In this document: in pieces, positions 12,205 to 18,095 of the stretch
Layout of the letters: every line of letters begins with the position of its first letter
How positions within the stretch are numbered: position 1 is the first letter of the stretch
IMG/VR virus record: IMGVR_UViG_3300044611_001441
Location: 1-22,147 of that record
Reading direction: 5' to 3' (one strand)
DNA from: a virus
Length of the DNA: 22,147 nucleotides
Notes under the pieces: model-generated
Seen by the model: the letters and a program-made list of their open reading frames with translations, nothing else
Databases searched by the model: none
Told to the model about the DNA's origin: nothing
Program-made: the position numbers and the translations under genes

Positions 12205-12360
12205 TCATGCATAGTGGCGATATGCAAGATCTTGATAGTCTTGCCCATCCCGTGCATAATCCTCGTCGAGATCTGATGTGCCTAGTTCGGCATATGTATC
12301 CTCGTCGAGATCCGCGTAATCGTTGCTGTATGTATAGTCGAGATCGTAGTCGTCGTACAT
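12205..12360 (-). CDS. Putative Asp/Tyr-rich peptide with DLDED repeats
   Basis: An open frame of 51 residues from the ATG at 12358-12360, low complexity: MYDDYDLDYTYSNDYADLDE, DTYAELGTSDLDEDYARDGQ. Three regulatory palindromes fall in frame and encode DLD(Y/ED). The palindrome spacings here (39 and 33 bp) are multiples of three, unlike the other clusters, which argues for coding; the low complexity and operator content argue against. Undecided. Confidence 0.4.
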   Translation of the reverse strand: MYDDYDLDYTYSNDYADLDEDTYAELGTSDLDEDYARDGQDYQDLAYRHYA

Positions 12361-12434
12361 AACTCGTCGAGATAACTGTGTTTATTGTACCATAAAACTC
12401 GACTAGATGCAAGTGCTGCAGATCTCGTCGAGAT
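12260..12434. repeat. Palindrome cluster 3 (ATCTCGWCGAGAT)
   Basis: Copies at 12260-12272, 12299-12311, 12332-12344, 12361-12373, 12396-12408 (CTAGAT variant) and 12422-12434 (perfect), 26-39 bp apart. They lie upstream of the gene at 12024-12173. ATCTAGAT at 12111-12118 inside that gene is a shorter relative. Confidence 0.78.
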
Positions 12435-12498
12435 TATCATAAGAGTATATATGCCTTATAGTATTATATTATGTTATAACGCTAACATTATGTGTGAT

Positions 12499-12557
12499 GT
12501 GCCAGTTCTTATAGTGTCACACGGGCGCTTGACATTTTGTGCTCGGCGTCTTATAAT
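12499..12557 (+). promoter_or_regulatory. Right-facing dyad promoter with consensus -35/-10
   Basis: Plus-strand dyad 12499-12520 (GTGCCAGTT-CTTA-TAGTGTCAC), 31 bp to TATAAT (12552-12557); here the spacer also holds TTGACA (12529-12534), exactly 17 bp from the -10. This is an ideal sigma70 promoter, pointing against all genes. Confidence 0.78.
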
Positions 12558-12593
12558 GAACGCGCTTAGTCCACAAGACCCAGACACATTTAT

Positions 12594-12673
12594 AAGGTAT
12601 TAGAAGGTATTAGAAGGTATTAGAAGGTATTAGAAGGTATTAGAAGATATTAGAAGGTATTAAAAGGATTTAG
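12594..12673. repeat. Eight tandem 10-bp repeats
   Basis: Units of AAGGTATTAG: five perfect copies (12594-12643), then three copies with one or two changes. They start about 30 bases after the predicted start of the right-facing transcript. The period is not a multiple of three and TAG recurs, so it is not coding. Confidence 0.85.
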
Positions 12674-12786
12674 AGAGTAATATAAGCATATAACACTAAC
12701 ATCATACAACGAAACAAATAACAAATATATGTTTTTTAATATATTTTTTAATTAAATTTAAATCTTTTTTACTTCATCATATCTTT

Positions 12787-12939
12787 CTAATTCCTACGCT
12801 TTAGTTCTTGAATAAGAAGATCCAAATAAGCATCAGCATCTGGTACATTCAGAATTGCGGCGTCTGCAATTTCAAATGACAGATCAGAATCATCCAGATC
12901 TTTCAGTTCTTCTTGAGTGTAAAATCCGTAATCAGTCAT
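12787..12939 (-). CDS. Small acidic hypothetical protein
   Basis: 50 residues: MTDYGFYTQEELKDLDDSDL, SFEIADAAILNVPDADAYLD, LLIQELKRRN. Helical. Overlaps the upstream gene by 8 bases. Last gene of the coupled chain 14072-12787. Unknown. Confidence 0.72.
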   Translation of the reverse strand: MTDYGFYTQEELKDLDDSDLSFEIADAAILNVPDADAYLDLLIQELKRRN

Positions 12940-13132
12940 TGTCAAGTTTGAATACAAGGTCTTCAAGTTCTTTCAGAAGTTCAGGAGTGAATCGTTCTAC
13001 AATTGGTTCATAATCAGTATCAGGATAATAGCAATAAGCATCATACTGTTCTGACAACTTCTCATCCAATGTCATCAGATTCTCAAGTTGTTGTCCGATA
13101 CTGCGAATCAGTTGATCTTGAGTTTCAGTCAT
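12932..13132 (-). CDS. Small hypothetical protein
   Basis: 66 residues: MTETQDQLIRSIGQQLENLM, TLDEKLSEQYDAYCYYPDTD, then a helix FTPELLKELEDLVFKLDND. Shares its MTET start with the next gene upstream. ATGA overlap. Unknown. Confidence 0.78.
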   Translation of the reverse strand: MTETQDQLIRSIGQQLENLMTLDEKLSEQYDAYCYYPDTDYEPIVERFTPELLKELEDLVFKLDND

Positions 13133-13416
13133 GATTTTACAGTTTGAATGAGAATTCGTTCTTTGGTAGTGTCCCGTGCTTTTGCAAGTTGTTCAATCGC
13201 CTCTTGATTTCGTTTGGGCAACTGATCCCATTCTACTTGCTTCTCAACATAAGGTAGGGGAAGAAGTTTATCCATTTTATGATAAAGTTTATCCATAGAG
13301 TTAGAGATAAACTCTGCCGTTGCTTGTGCAATCGCAAATGGAGTAAATACAATCAACCGAATAGCAACAAGGTGTGGAATGTATTTGAGATAGGGATAGG
13401 TTTTGGTTTCAGTCAT
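13129..13416 (-). CDS. Hypothetical protein with a hydrophobic segment
   Basis: 95 residues. Residues 15-38 (HLVAIRLIVFTPFAIAQATAEFI) are hydrophobic and may be a membrane anchor; then SMDKLYHKMDKLLPLPYVEK and a helix QLPKRNQEAIEQLAKARDTTKERIL. ATGA overlaps on both sides. Unknown. Confidence 0.78.
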   Translation of the reverse strand: MTETKTYPYLKYIPHLVAIRLIVFTPFAIAQATAEFISNSMDKLYHKMDKLLPLPYVEKQVEWDQLPKRNQEAIEQLAKARDTTKERILIQTVKS

Positions 13417-13586
13417 TTGCCTATAAGATAATTGAGATCGTTTGTGATACGTTGTGCTTCTTGTGGTGAATTACATTGAGAAGCAATGTAACTGAATCCA
13501 TTGGAGAATGTGCGATGAATCTGATTACCTTTGGCAGTATAAGATCCGTTCCTAACAGGAATCTGATTCAGAAGAAAGCGAATCAT
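13413..13586 (-). CDS. Small hypothetical protein
   Basis: 57 residues: MIRFLLNQIPVRNGSYTAKG, NQIHRTFSNGFSYIASQCNS, PQEAQRITNDLNYLIGK. A beta part followed by a helix, similar in build to the 54-residue protein at 5644-5808. Coupled by TAATG upstream and ATGA downstream. Confidence 0.74.
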   Translation of the reverse strand: MIRFLLNQIPVRNGSYTAKGNQIHRTFSNGFSYIASQCNSPQEAQRITNDLNYLIGK

Positions 13587-13834
13587 TAACCTCCACCATA
13601 CACATATGAGATCACTTCTTCCTTCTCATAAGGAACATTCTCAATCACTTTGATTCCTGCAGTATTGAAATCTTTTTGCTTTTCCTCATTATACTCTTTG
13701 GCATAATCAGTATCACCATCCCATCCAAACCTTTCCATAAAGATTTGTTCGCAACGAGGCATAGATTCCGCTGCGATTACACACATTCCACTGGTGTAAT
13801 CGTAAAGAACATCATTGATAATGTAGAGATTCAT
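13586..13834 (-). CDS. Small hypothetical protein
   Basis: 82 residues: MNLYIINDVLYDYTSGMCVI, AAESMPRCEQIFMERFGWDGD, ending ENVPYEKEEVISYVYGGG. It resembles the other small cyanophage proteins of the type beta hairpin, A-E-S/D, helix, ENVPYEKE; compare the MKSLYIVDYWVPFP...AESDTEAFEIL protein at 17672-17902, which shares the layout. Function unknown. Coupled on both sides. Confidence 0.8.
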   Translation of the reverse strand: MNLYIINDVLYDYTSGMCVIAAESMPRCEQIFMERFGWDGDTDYAKEYNEEKQKDFNTAGIKVIENVPYEKEEVISYVYGGG

Positions 13835-13914
13835 TTGTTTTTAAGATAACGAACAAGAAGAATTTGACCAGCACCCATGAGATAACCGATCAGAAAGAAA
13901 ATACCAGTTGCCAT
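13831..13914 (-). CDS. 27-residue membrane peptide
   Basis: MATGIFFLIGYLMGAGQILL then VRYLKNK: one membrane span with a basic end. Exactly fills the space between two coupled genes (ATGA and TGATG overlaps), which is the main support for such a short gene. Confidence 0.6.
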   Translation of the reverse strand: MATGIFFLIGYLMGAGQILLVRYLKNK

Positions 13915-14072
13915 CAGTCCTCAGGGTAGAGTTTCCAGTTGTTGGGATAAATGCCCATTTCTTCACAACGGCATTCATAAGCAATCCGTTGCAGAAGACG
14001 GAGATCCATCTGCTCTACACTGTTGATGATTGTGCGGCGGATCTGAGCGTCTTGAGTGGTGTCAGCAATCAT
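13914..14072 (-). CDS. Small hypothetical protein, first gene of coupled operon
   Basis: 52 residues: MIADTTQDAQIRRTIINSVEQ, MDLRLLQRIAYECRCEEMGIY, PNNWKLYPED. Helical with two Cys. Heads the chain 14072-12787 (seven genes). Dyad promoter at 14097-14155; short leader ACAAGCACACCTCTC. Confidence 0.74.
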   Translation of the reverse strand: MIADTTQDAQIRRTIINSVEQMDLRLLQRIAYECRCEEMGIYPNNWKLYPED

Positions 14073-14096
14073 GAGAGGTGTGCTTGTTACCTCTGT

Positions 14097-14155
14097 ATTA
14101 TAAGGGTGCTACAAGGGCAGGGAGAGGGGTGTTGTGACAGTTCTTCAACTGGCAC
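14097..14155 (-). promoter_or_regulatory. Dyad promoter module (operon 14072-12787)
   Basis: Dyad 14134-14155 (GTGCCAGTT-GAAG-AACTGTCAC, arms match at 8 of 9), 31 bp to TATAAT (14097-14102). No -35 box and no hairpin in the spacer. Confidence 0.72.
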
Positions 14156-14157
14156 AC

Positions 14158-14448
14158 TCAGCGACCAGGACGATCCTGATTCAACATATAAGTGAGTTTT
14201 GCAAGATCTCTGTCTTGTCTCTTTTGAAGTGGTGTTTTTCTTCTTCTTTCATCTCTTTCCTTTGCATAATCATCCGAATATCCACTACCAGCGTCTTCTG
14301 CTAACTTAGGAGACTTTTTCTTCAGAGGATCAAGATACTTCTCTTTCCAACCTTCTGGTGGTACAGATGGTTCTGGTTGTGGTTTGGGTTTATAAGGTTG
14401 ATAAGGTGACCCACCACTTTCAGAAATGAATTGAGAAAAAGTCTTCAT
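14158..14448 (-). CDS. Hypothetical Pro/Lys-rich protein
   Basis: 96 residues, starting MKTFSQFISES, an N-terminal motif common in T4-like cyanophage proteins. A Pro-rich part (SPYQPYKPKPQPEPSVPPEG) is followed by charged helices (DDYAKERDERRRKTPLQKRQDRDLAKL). Probably disordered and basic. An A-rich tract TAAATAAAAATA before the ATG may be a degenerate late box. Unknown. Confidence 0.75.
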   Translation of the reverse strand: MKTFSQFISESGGSPYQPYKPKPQPEPSVPPEGWKEKYLDPLKKKSPKLAEDAGSGYSDDYAKERDERRRKTPLQKRQDRDLAKLTYMLNQDRPGR

Positions 14449-14457
14449 TTTTTATTT

Positions 14458-15360
14458 TTATTTAGACCATGCCTTTTGCATCGTGAAGTTAGCATGAGAG
14501 AATACCTCACGATTGACCAGTTTGTACATACCAAACTCATTGGTCATCACATAACCTTCTGCATCAATGCGATTGCCGTTGATATACGCAGCAGGGCCAT
14601 CATTGCGACAGATATGAAGGCAATCATCTTTGATCGACTTTACCAATGACCACAGACGAATCAGGTTAGGATCACAATCAAACTCATTTACGTTCTCTAC
14701 ACTAATCTGCTCACCTGCACGAATAAAATCATTCAGTTGTTTAGTAATCTTTGCTGCTTCTTTATCATTCACAAAGGTTGCAGTGGTTGCCATTTGACGG
14801 GCAAAGTCACAGACCTCTTTTACATCAGCGAAGGATTCTTGATTGTGTAGAATATATGCATTTGGTTTGACAAACTTCACTGTATCCGTATCAGTCCAGA
14901 TACTACGATCAGGAAATGCTTGAGCATCACGAAGATCGTTCTCAGCATAATAACAAGTATGCGGAGCGATGATAATATTCTGCGTTACAATGTCACCGAA
15001 CTGATAGGTAATCACGTTAGAAGTGTACTCATTCAGACCACCGAACCCAATGAAGTCTGCTTGATAGATAGTCTCCAAACGTGGTAGATAATCAAAGCAG
15101 CAGTGAAGAATCTCCGCTACATTGCCTTCATAGTGTTGATCAATCTCTTCGTGAGAATGAGCAATACGAATCTTTTTCTTGTTGAACACTGCCTTGGTGC
15201 CAACGAAGAATGTGTTGGTTGCAGGGTCAATGCCCCACACAATCGCTGGAGCACCGTCGATCTTGACGCTCAGAGCACCAGGATTCACGAACCAATCCAG
15301 TACGCTCAGATCGCCAGTGAGGATGGTGTCTTCAGGATGTTGGAGATGAGTGTTCTTCAT
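14458..15360 (-). CDS. Nucleotidyltransferase/ligase-like protein (KxDG motif)
   Basis: 300 residues. SVKIDGAPAIVWG (31-43) contains Lys33-x-Asp35-Gly36, the adenylation motif I of the ATP-dependent ligase/capping superfamily. Near the end DAEGYVM (Glu268-Gly269) fits motif IV and MYKLVNR (Lys280) motif V; FIGFGGL in the middle may be motif III. The order and spacing fit an RNA/DNA ligase-type fold. Proteins like this in cyanophages are usually left as unknown function, so enzymatic ligase activity is inference. Dyad promoter at 15387-15444. Confidence 0.72.
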   Translation of the reverse strand: MKNTHLQHPEDTILTGDLSVLDWFVNPGALSVKIDGAPAIVWGIDPATNTFFVGTKAVFNKKKIRIAHSHEEIDQHYEGNVAEILHCCFDYLPRLETIYQADFIGFGGLNEYTSNVITYQFGDIVTQNIIIAPHTCYYAENDLRDAQAFPDRSIWTDTDTVKFVKPNAYILHNQESFADVKEVCDFARQMATTATFVNDKEAAKITKQLNDFIRAGEQISVENVNEFDCDPNLIRLWSLVKSIKDDCLHICRNDGPAAYINGNRIDAEGYVMTNEFGMYKLVNREVFSHANFTMQKAWSK

Positions 15361-15386
15361 GGTGGTGTTTGTTTGTGTATGAAAGT

Positions 15387-15444
15387 ATTATAGGGCATCC
15401 AGATTGCTTCAGATGCCCCAGTATGCCACTAATCAAAGTGTCAC
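15387..15444 (-). promoter_or_regulatory. Dyad promoter module (ligase-like gene)
   Basis: Dyad 15423-15444 (GTGACACTT...AGTGGCAT), 30 bp to TATAAT (15387-15392). The spacer holds a GGGCATC/GATGCCC hairpin. Confidence 0.68.
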
Positions 15445-15448
15445 TTGT

Positions 15449-15640
15449 TCATTTGCAAGAGACACTATTGTTTTTGAAGATAAGATTAGCAAGAGCGACC
15501 ATAGTAAGAGTTTGCCAGATCGAAAAATTAATACTAAACCAAGTCAAAATCAGTTGAAGAAGAGCTGCCTCAAAAAAGAGTAGTGCAACAGCAAAGACAA
15601 TTACACCAAAAGCAAAACCAAGAGAAGTAGAAGTTTTCAT
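15449..15640 (-). CDS. Small membrane protein, two spans
   Basis: 63 residues from the ATG at 15638-15640. Two hydrophobic segments: about 8-35 (GFAFGVIVFAVALLFFEAAL) and 38-55 (NFSIWQTLTMVALANLIF). It starts 2 bases after the upstream stop. Unknown function; inner-membrane location likely. Confidence 0.72.
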   Translation of the reverse strand: MKTSTSLGFAFGVIVFAVALLFFEAALLQLILTWFSINFSIWQTLTMVALANLIFKNNSVSCK

Positions 15641-15642
15641 AA

Positions 15643-15990
15643 TCAATTACCGAAGCGTTGTGCCCAAAGAGAACAAGAGTAATTTTTCATGTTTTCAAGC
15701 ATTTCATATCGTTTGCGAATTTCAGAATCTTCGAGATAATCAAATTCAAGCATGGAAGATCCAAGAGCAAAATCAATTGCTTCAATAGCATGATTTAGAA
15801 TATCATTGAAAAGATCATGCTCTTCAAAAGTAAATTCAATTGTGATAGGTTTCTGATCACAATAATTAGTTTCATTCAATTCAATAGAAGAGTTCAAGGA
15901 AATTCCCCAATCAACAAGTGTAGTATAAAGGCAAAATGCCTCAAAAGAAACCGGATTGTGCCACTTAAAAAACTGGCATAATCTCCACAT
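15643..15990 (-). CDS. Hypothetical protein
   Basis: 115 residues if it starts at the ATG 15988-15990, overlapping the upstream gene by 26 bases; the true start is uncertain because no start codon follows the upstream stop closely. The core TIEFTFEEHDLFNDILNHAIEAIDFALGSS is helical, then LEFDYLEDSEIRKRYEMLENM. Unknown. Confidence 0.66.
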   Translation of the reverse strand: MWRLCQFFKWHNPVSFEAFCLYTTLVDWGISLNSSIELNETNYCDQKPITIEFTFEEHDLFNDILNHAIEAIDFALGSSMLEFDYLEDSEIRKRYEMLENMKNYSCSLWAQRFGN

Positions 15991-16114
15991 TTTCAAAACC
16001 TTGAGAGATAACATGCTTCTCCCACATGGAAGCATCTTCGACTTTATAGAAAGTTGCGACTTGTTTGGAAGTCGCTTTCTTTTTGTTTTTGGTGTAAATC
16101 ACTTGGTACTTCAT
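15965..16114 (-). CDS. Small basic hypothetical protein
   Basis: 49 residues from the ATG at 16112-16114: MKYQVIYTKNKKKATSKQVA, TFYKVEDASMWEKHVISQGF, ENVEIMPVF. A beta-alpha-beta layout (VIYTKN, EDASMWEKHVISQG, VEIMPVF) common in small cyanophage proteins. Its first 70 bases overlap the end of the upstream gene in another frame, which is unusually long for this genome. Confidence 0.7.
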   Translation of the reverse strand: MKYQVIYTKNKKKATSKQVATFYKVEDASMWEKHVISQGFENVEIMPVF

Positions 16115-16322
16115 GAGGATTTTCAATAAAGATTTCAATTTGAGTTTGTTTATTCCAATGCCTGATGGTATTTGCAACAATGAAACAGTTAGTGATTAAA
16201 ATCTGCAGTGTAATTACTAAACGAATAAAGGCAACTCTGTCAGCAGTTTTGTTACAATGAGGATGAGACTTTTCTCCTAATGCACAATAAATGTAATAAA
16301 GTAATCCTTTTTTCTTTTTCAT
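16044..16322 (-). CDS. Small membrane protein, downstream half of a split gene?
   Basis: 92 residues: MKKKKGLLYYIYCALGEKSHPH, CNKTADRVAFIRLVITLQIL, ITNCFIVANTIRHWN. The pattern ALGEKxxxxCxKxADRVAxIR followed by one membrane span and xIRHW is a small cyanophage membrane protein. Its start overlaps the homing endonuclease stop (ATGA), and an orphan Trp-rich start (16973-17029) lies on the other side of the endonuclease. The poly-Lys N-terminus may be a replacement acquired on insertion. Confidence 0.72.
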   Translation of the reverse strand: MKKKKGLLYYIYCALGEKSHPHCNKTADRVAFIRLVITLQILITNCFIVANTIRHWNKQTQIEIFIENPHEVPSDLHQKQKESDFQTSRNFL

Positions 16323-16921
16323 AATTTTTCAACTTTAACCCATCCTTTGTAATAATTTTTTTCACCGTTTAAAATTCTATAAAGTTTACATGAATCGTGG
16401 TTACTTATTTTTCTACAAAATTCTCTTAAACTATTTGTTATAATAACTGTCCCATCTTTATGAGTCAACCTATAATTATTTTTGCGAACTCTTTTAATGA
16501 TATTATCAAGTCTTTCATTTTCATCCCAAGTTATTAACCTTCCAGGAACCCATTCATCTCCAGGGCATTTTTTAGATTGAGAATTTTCTACTCCATTATT
16601 CCACCATTTTCTTCCCAACACATCTTGACGTATTTTTTCTTTTTCCTGTTGAGAATATACTTTACCAGAAGAACCATTACCTCCCGCATTTTTATTTTCA
16701 AGTATACCAGTTTTTAAATCTATTCTACCTAGAATAGCAATCATGTAAATTTCGTGCTTAAATGCTTCTTCTTCAGTTAGATTTTGTTTTAAAAAAATTA
16801 TTCTATCTTTTGGAGGTCTTTTGACATTGTGCTTCCTAAATGCGCGATTTTGTTTTCCTTTACCAATATAATAAGGTGTTCTATCTTCACGCAGATATGC
16901 ATAAGTATAATATTCTTTCAT
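16319..16921 (-). CDS. GIY-YIG homing endonuclease
   Basis: 200 residues. The GIY-YIG module is at residues 5-83: YTYAYL (Tyr7), PYYIGKG (Tyr18), Arg26, HEIYMI with catalytic Glu57, and ENKNAGGNGSSG with Asn78. Then a SQQEKEKIRQ helix (NUMOD3-like), a KWWNNG...KCPGDEWVPGR module and a C-terminal LREFCRKISNHDSCKLYRIL DNA-binding module. It makes a site-specific cut that spreads its own gene. The A+T content is higher than in the neighbours, as usual for invaders. Intact. Late box in a hairpin loop just upstream. Confidence 0.9.
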   Translation of the reverse strand: MKEYYTYAYLREDRTPYYIGKGKQNRAFRKHNVKRPPKDRIIFLKQNLTEEEAFKHEIYMIAILGRIDLKTGILENKNAGGNGSSGKVYSQQEKEKIRQDVLGRKWWNNGVENSQSKKCPGDEWVPGRLITWDENERLDNIIKRVRKNNYRLTHKDGTVIITNSLREFCRKISNHDSCKLYRILNGEKNYYKGWVKVEKL

Positions 16922-16991
16922 TTGTGTCTTGGCGTTGACTATTATTATTTATTGGTGTGGGACTTACACAACTTAATCCGCCAAGACACAA
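16922..16991 (-). promoter_or_regulatory. Hairpin enclosing a late promoter at the endonuclease start
   Basis: TTGTGTCTTGGCG (16922-16934) and CGCCAAGACACAA (16979-16991) are perfect 13-bp inverted arms; the start codon of the endonuclease follows the 3' arm directly in the RNA. The 44-base loop holds the late box AATAAATA (16946-16953). RNA from upstream promoters would fold over the start site; RNA begun at the late box would lack the 5' arm. Confidence 0.7.
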
Positions 16992-17029
16992 GTTGTTGCC
17001 CACCACCTCCAGGCGTTTTTAGGTTTCAT
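16973..17029 (-). pseudogene. Orphan N-terminal fragment of small membrane-protein gene
   Basis: An 18-residue frame MKPKNAWRWWATTCVLAD, starting inside the upstream stop region (ATG 17027-17029). The Trp-rich start looks like the missing N-terminus of the ALGEK...IRHW protein now starting at 16322; the endonuclease lies between. This reading is inference from protein pattern memory. Confidence 0.42.
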
Positions 17030-17252
17030 AAACTGATTCTCTTGACTTTATGTAATTTAGTTCATTCCATTGATTTGCATAGCATAAGACCAATACTCTT
17101 TCATTGCGATGAAGACTACATGCTTCATAATTGATTGGATCTTTTGGTCTTACATCAACTTCAATAGTCACATATTCATTACTAACAAAATACACCCATC
17201 CTTCTACACCTTTTTTCCAGGTTACATAATCATTTACCTTGGGAACATACAT
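17019..17252 (-). CDS. Conserved small phage protein
   Basis: 77 residues, SH3-like beta pattern: MYVPKVNDYVTWKKGVEGWV, YFVSNEYVTIEVDVRPKDPIN, YEACSLHRNERVLVLCYANQWNEL. Widespread in cyanophages and related marine phages without known function. It overlaps the upstream gene by 19 bases. Confidence 0.83.
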   Translation of the reverse strand: MYVPKVNDYVTWKKGVEGWVYFVSNEYVTIEVDVRPKDPINYEACSLHRNERVLVLCYANQWNELNYIKSRESVYET

Positions 17253-17521
17253 TGCTCTAACGGAGTGAGTTTAGGCACCATTGCTGAATATGGTGTAGTG
17301 TCTTCAATATTTACACACTTACCGACTGTCTTACTATTGACTGGGGAGAAGTATTCTCTGGTTTTGGTATTGTAGAATCCCCAGATACAACGAACAGTCC
17401 CACCAAGATTGTAATCAAACTTACGCTGATGTAGAATCCAAATTGCAAAAACATTACGCTTGAATGGTTCAATTTCATAAGAATAACCCTTTGGTGGTTT
17501 ATGTGGAAATTCAATCAACAT
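17234..17521 (-). CDS. Conserved hypothetical protein (FPHxPPKG type)
   Basis: 95 residues from the ATG at 17519-17521 (MLIEFPHKPPKGYSYEIEPF); four more residues are possible from an upstream start. It continues NVFAIWILHQRKFDYNLGG, IWGFYNTKTREYFSPVNS and DTTPYSAMVPKLTPLE. I recognise this as a common cyanophage early protein of unknown function. Overlaps its neighbours by 11 and 19 bases. Confidence 0.83.
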   Translation of the reverse strand: MLIEFPHKPPKGYSYEIEPFKRNVFAIWILHQRKFDYNLGGTVRCIWGFYNTKTREYFSPVNSKTVGKCVNIEDTTPYSAMVPKLTPLEQCMFPR

Positions 17522-17675
17522 CCAAAACTGCACGAAGATAGTTTGGATTATAACCTGCAGAAAGATAATAATTCAAACGCTCATCACATTGTTCTTTCGT
17601 CAATTGTTTTGCGTTCTCATCAATCAATTCCCAACCATTAGTGAATAGTTCTTCAATACGATACAGTTGTGTCAT
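17511..17675 (-). CDS. Small conserved hypothetical protein
   Basis: 54 residues: MTQLYRIEELFTNGWELIDE, NAKQLTKEQCDERLNYYLSA, GYNPNYLRAVLDVD. A beta start plus the helix LTKEQCDERLNYYL; a common cyanophage type (TxGWELxD...LTKExC). Starts by ATGA overlap. Unknown function. Confidence 0.8.
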   Translation of the reverse strand: MTQLYRIEELFTNGWELIDENAKQLTKEQCDERLNYYLSAGYNPNYLRAVLDVD

Positions 17676-17902
17676 GTGGTAAATGCCTCCAGAATACCAG
17701 ATTCATATTCATCAACCAGTGAAAACTTCTGAGCGTTGACAACTCTTTCCATAATGCGATCAGTGTAACGATCATCAAACTGTTCTTCGCTTTTGAGAAT
17801 CTCAAATGCTTCGGTATCAGACTCAGCAATCAGATTGATCAGACCTCCATATTCGGAAGAAGGGAACGGCACCCAGTAGTCAACAATATACAGTGATTTC
17901 AT
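17672..17902 (-). CDS. Conserved small protein (YIVDYWVPFPSSEYGG type)
   Basis: 76 residues: MKSLYIVDYWVPFPSSEYGG, LINLIAESDTEAFEILKSEEQ, then VVNAQKFSLVDEYESGILEAFTT. A beta-alpha-beta protein conserved in cyanophages; acidic. Starts 1 base after the upstream stop and overlaps downstream by ATGA. Unknown function. Confidence 0.82.
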   Translation of the reverse strand: MKSLYIVDYWVPFPSSEYGGLINLIAESDTEAFEILKSEEQFDDRYTDRIMERVVNAQKFSLVDEYESGILEAFTT

Positions 17903-17903
17903 T

Positions 17904-18095
17904 TCAGTTTGTTTTGGACTCCTTTATTTTAGTATAGGGATTAGTGTTTGTCAAGCAGCAGAGTTGTCTTTCAATTTCAAACTTAATAGGCAGTAGATGA
18001 GAAGCAAAGAAACCAGCATACTCTCCGTCTTGTAAAAGATTGTAGATATTTTCAGTTTGTTGAAGAGCAAAAATAAGTTTAGTTCTCTGATCCAT
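17904..18095 (-). CDS. Small conserved hypothetical protein
   Basis: 63 residues: MDQRTKLIFALQQTENIYNL, LQDGEYAGFFASHLLPIKFE, IERQLCCLTN. Helical throughout; the start DQRTxLIFALQQTENxYNLL is familiar from cyanophage genomes. TGATG overlap with the upstream gene. Unknown function. Confidence 0.8.
   Translation of the reverse strand: MDQRTKLIFALQQTENIYNLLQDGEYAGFFASHLLPIKFEIERQLCCLTNTNPYTKIKESKTN

Larger units (their letters stand above)
12435..12786. other. Gene-free A/T-rich stretch
   Basis: No convincing gene on either strand. It holds an A/T block (12467-12488), the right-facing dyad promoter, the decamer repeats, and at 12720-12770 an A/T-rich tract with an AAATATA/TATATTT hairpin that may end transcription of the gene at 12787. 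Confidence 0.6.

Noticed and set aside
12167-12412. 81-codon minus frame across palindrome cluster 3
   Set aside because: Arg/Ser-rich shadow of repeated palindromes; the frame at 12205-12360 is the better one and even that is uncertain.
16285-16990. Group I intron carrying the endonuclease
   Set aside because: The endonuclease frame fills almost the whole insert; no room remains for the intron core (P3-P8).
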